Part shown: in pieces, positions 4,643 to 6,077 of the stretch
How positions within the stretch are numbered: the stretch's first letter is position 1
Layout of the letters: each line of letters starts with the position of its first letter
NCBI GenBank assembly: GCA_016934645.1
Contig: JAFGSL010000574.1
Location: forward strand, 1 to 6,077
DNA: 6,077 bases
Source: Anaerolineae bacterium
GTDB lineage: Bacteria > Chloroflexota > Anaerolineae > B4-G1 > SLSP01
Direction: 5' to 3'
Made by a program: the position numbers and the translations under genes
Notes under the pieces: generated by a model
What the model saw: only the letters and a program-made list of their open reading frames with translations
The model's database searches: none
What the model was told of the DNA's origin: nothing

Positions 4643-6077
4643 TCAGTCTGCCGAAGCAACACTTGGCTCCTCGATATCCTCGTCGCCCGATTTGCGTGGC
4701 GCGATTTTGACAAAGCGCCGCTCCCAACCATTATACAAAGCACGCACCTTCTCGGCTTCCGCTTGCTGGTGGTTTCGCCCCAGTTCGCCCGCGTAGGCAT
4801 GGATCAATTCGTACAGATTTTCTCCATCCTCGGCAGCAACCGGGCTGAGCGTCACGTTCGCACCGTGGGCGATACGGCGGCGGATGGCGGCCATGTCCAA
4901 CCCCATATCCGGCCAGAGACGCAGGTAGAGCACCCCACCCGTCATCCCGGCGCAGATCCAGGGGCCAGGATCGCCCATCACCAGGACGCGCCCGGCAGTC
5001 ATGTATTCACACAAGAATCCCTTAACATTGGCACGCACGCCGATCAAACCCAGAGCATCGTTGATCGGTTGCGTTACCTCGCCGCCGATGATCACGTCTG
5101 CGCCGGAGAGCCGCACGCACGCGCGGCTGTCGGCGTTCCCCTGGACAACGATCAGGCCCTCGATTGCACCATACGCCAGACCCTTGCCCACCGCGCCGTC
5201 GATGCGCAAACCGTTATGATTGTATCCTTTGAGGACAACCACCCGCCCGCCGTACAGGCCTTTGGCGACGCCATCCTGCGCGCCACCCTCGACGAAAATC
5301 GTGAGCGGCGCGCTGCTGAAAGCGCCCAAGCCGTTCCCTGGCACGCTACTGGCGTAGAAACCCAGGTAAACATCATCGAGATCCTCGTGAGCACCGCCGT
5401 TCCCATTGACTGGCTTCCGCCAACTTTCACCTTTGCCGCCGACACCATCATGGCCGGGGGGCCAATTCCAATGATGCTGGTAACGCGCCAACGCACCCGC
5501 CAAGTGCGTGCCCAATGCGCGATCGACCGGTGTGGCGCGATCATCCTCAAAAGCCACGATTTCTTCGCCGCTGGCTATCGTCTCCATCACCAGGTTCGAT
5601 ACAACGGTCGTCAAGTAGTTGCGCGGGCGGCGCAAGGGAACCAGACCCGTAGGACGATCCGCATGCACATCCGCCGCGGACATCAATAAATCGTGTAGAT
5701 TTAGTTGTAAGAAGTGAGACGTCTGCTCCAAAAGCTCGGATCGTCCCACAAGGTTTTGGAGACGCGCCACACCCAGCCGGGCAGCGATCGCTTTGATTTC
5801 ATCGCCAAAAGCCTGGAACATCCGCACGAGCTGTTCTACAGCCTGTTCATAGTCTAGTGGAGTAAAACGCTTGAATCCCCGTTCCGCCGCTTCCTCCGCC
5901 GTTTTGACCTGCGTCGTAATCCCCGTCGGGCACATACCGGTCTTGCACTGGCGGCACAGCAGACAGCCCAGCGCGAGCATCGCCACGGTTCCAAAGCCGA
6001 TCCGGTTCGCGCCCAGGCACATCAGCTTCACCACGTCGTCGGGGGAACGCACACCGCCATCCACCCACAACTCGACG
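4643..6077 (-). CDS. Glutamate synthase large-chain-like protein, C-terminal part (FMN domain end, 3Fe-4S, GXGXG domain; 5' end cut by window)
   Basis: The frame is open from the window edge to TGA 4645-4643, giving 477 visible codons. The true start lies beyond base 6077. Residues 1-60 of the fragment carry the end of the FMN-binding barrel: WVDGG, then GANRIGFGT and cysteines 38, 44 and 49 spaced C-x5-C-x4-C, the 3Fe-4S pattern of glutamate synthase. The GXGXG beta-helix domain spans about 170-400, with repeated Gly pairs from AKGLYGG to MTGGVLYLR. The last 60 residues include the family-like NGWERRFVKIAP. Glutamate synthase makes two glutamates from glutamine and 2-oxoglutarate. The amidotransferase domain that would prove this function is not visible. 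Oddities: the loop before the beta-helix (about 200-234) is longer than I expect and rich in Gly/His, and the usual AGQSFGAF is PGNGLGAF. It may be a glutamate synthase-related protein lacking the glutaminase domain. A 133-base gap separates it from the next gene. Confidence 0.85.
   Translation of the reverse strand, partial: VELWVDGGVRSPDDVVKLMCLGANRIGFGTVAMLALGCLLCRQCKTGMCPTGITTQVKTAEEAAERGFKRFTPLDYEQAVEQLVRMFQAFGDEIKAIAARLGVARLQNLVGRSELLEQTSHFLQLNLHDLLMSAADVHADRPTGLVPLRRPRNYLTTVVSNLVMETIASGEEIVAFEDDRATPVDRALGTHLAGALARYQHHWNWPPGHDGVGGKGESWRKPVNGNGGAHEDLDDVYLGFYASSVPGNGLGAFSSAPLTIFVEGGAQDGVAKGLYGGRVVVLKGYNHNGLRIDGAVGKGLAYGAIEGLIVVQGNADSRACVRLSGADVIIGGEVTQPINDALGLIGVRANVKGFLCEYMTAGRVLVMGDPGPWICAGMTGGVLYLRLWPDMGLDMAAIRRRIAHGANVTLSPVAAEDGENLYELIHAYAGELGRNHQQAEAEKVRALYNGWERRFVKIAPRKSGDEDIEEPSVASAD

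Noticed and set aside
4541..5689. Plus-strand open frame of 382 codons opposite the glutamate synthase-like gene
   Set aside because: It starts inside the palindromic repeat and lies antisense to a strongly supported coding region; its composition does not resemble a real protein.

Overview
The window is a compact run of four genes, all on the minus strand, so transcription reads from base 6077 toward base 1. Both outer genes are cut by the window edges. The content suggests an anaerobic or facultatively anaerobic bacterium, most likely a member of Chloroflexota (Anaerolineae-like). This is an inference from three things: the membrane-anchored alpha/beta hydrolase with a long Pro/Thr-rich linker, a divergent glutamate synthase-type protein, and an oxygen-sensitive glycyl radical enzyme. 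No rRNA, tRNA, integrase, transposase or CRISPR array is visible.

Layout in transcription order. (1) 6077-4643: the C-terminal part of a glutamate synthase large-chain-like protein, covering the end of the FMN barrel, the 3Fe-4S cysteines and the GXGXG beta-helix. (2) 4642-4510: a 133-base spacer holding a long imperfect inverted repeat of the AAGACAC/CAAAG type and a weak promoter candidate. (3) 4509-3370: an enolase-superfamily (mandelate racemase/muconate lactonizing enzyme) dehydratase resembling the galactonate dehydratase branch. (4) 3369-3303: a 67-base spacer with a possible hairpin and a strong ribosome binding site. (5) 3302-975: a complete 775-residue glycyl radical enzyme with intact radical Gly751 and candidate thiyl Cys420, but an active-site loop that matches neither pyruvate formate-lyase (paired Cys) nor the usual dehydratases (Cys-x-Glu). 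(6) 942-1: the N-terminal 314 residues of a membrane-anchored TAP-like alpha/beta hydrolase. There is no gene-free stretch longer than about 130 bases.

The dehydratase and the glycyl radical enzyme are neighbours in the same direction with 67 bases between them, and the hydrolase follows after 32 bases, so these three could be co-transcribed. A reasonable but unproven reading is that the enolase-superfamily enzyme dehydrates an acid sugar or related hydroxy acid, and the glycyl radical enzyme acts on the same substrate class under anoxic conditions. The radical SAM activating enzyme that the glycyl radical enzyme needs is not in this window. The glutamate synthase-like gene is separated by a repeat-bearing spacer and may be an independent unit.

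The most notable item is the glycyl radical enzyme, whose active-site signature suggests an uncharacterised reaction class. Secondary points are a perfect 12-bp palindrome inside its coding sequence and the dispersed-type palindromic repeat in front of the dehydratase gene.
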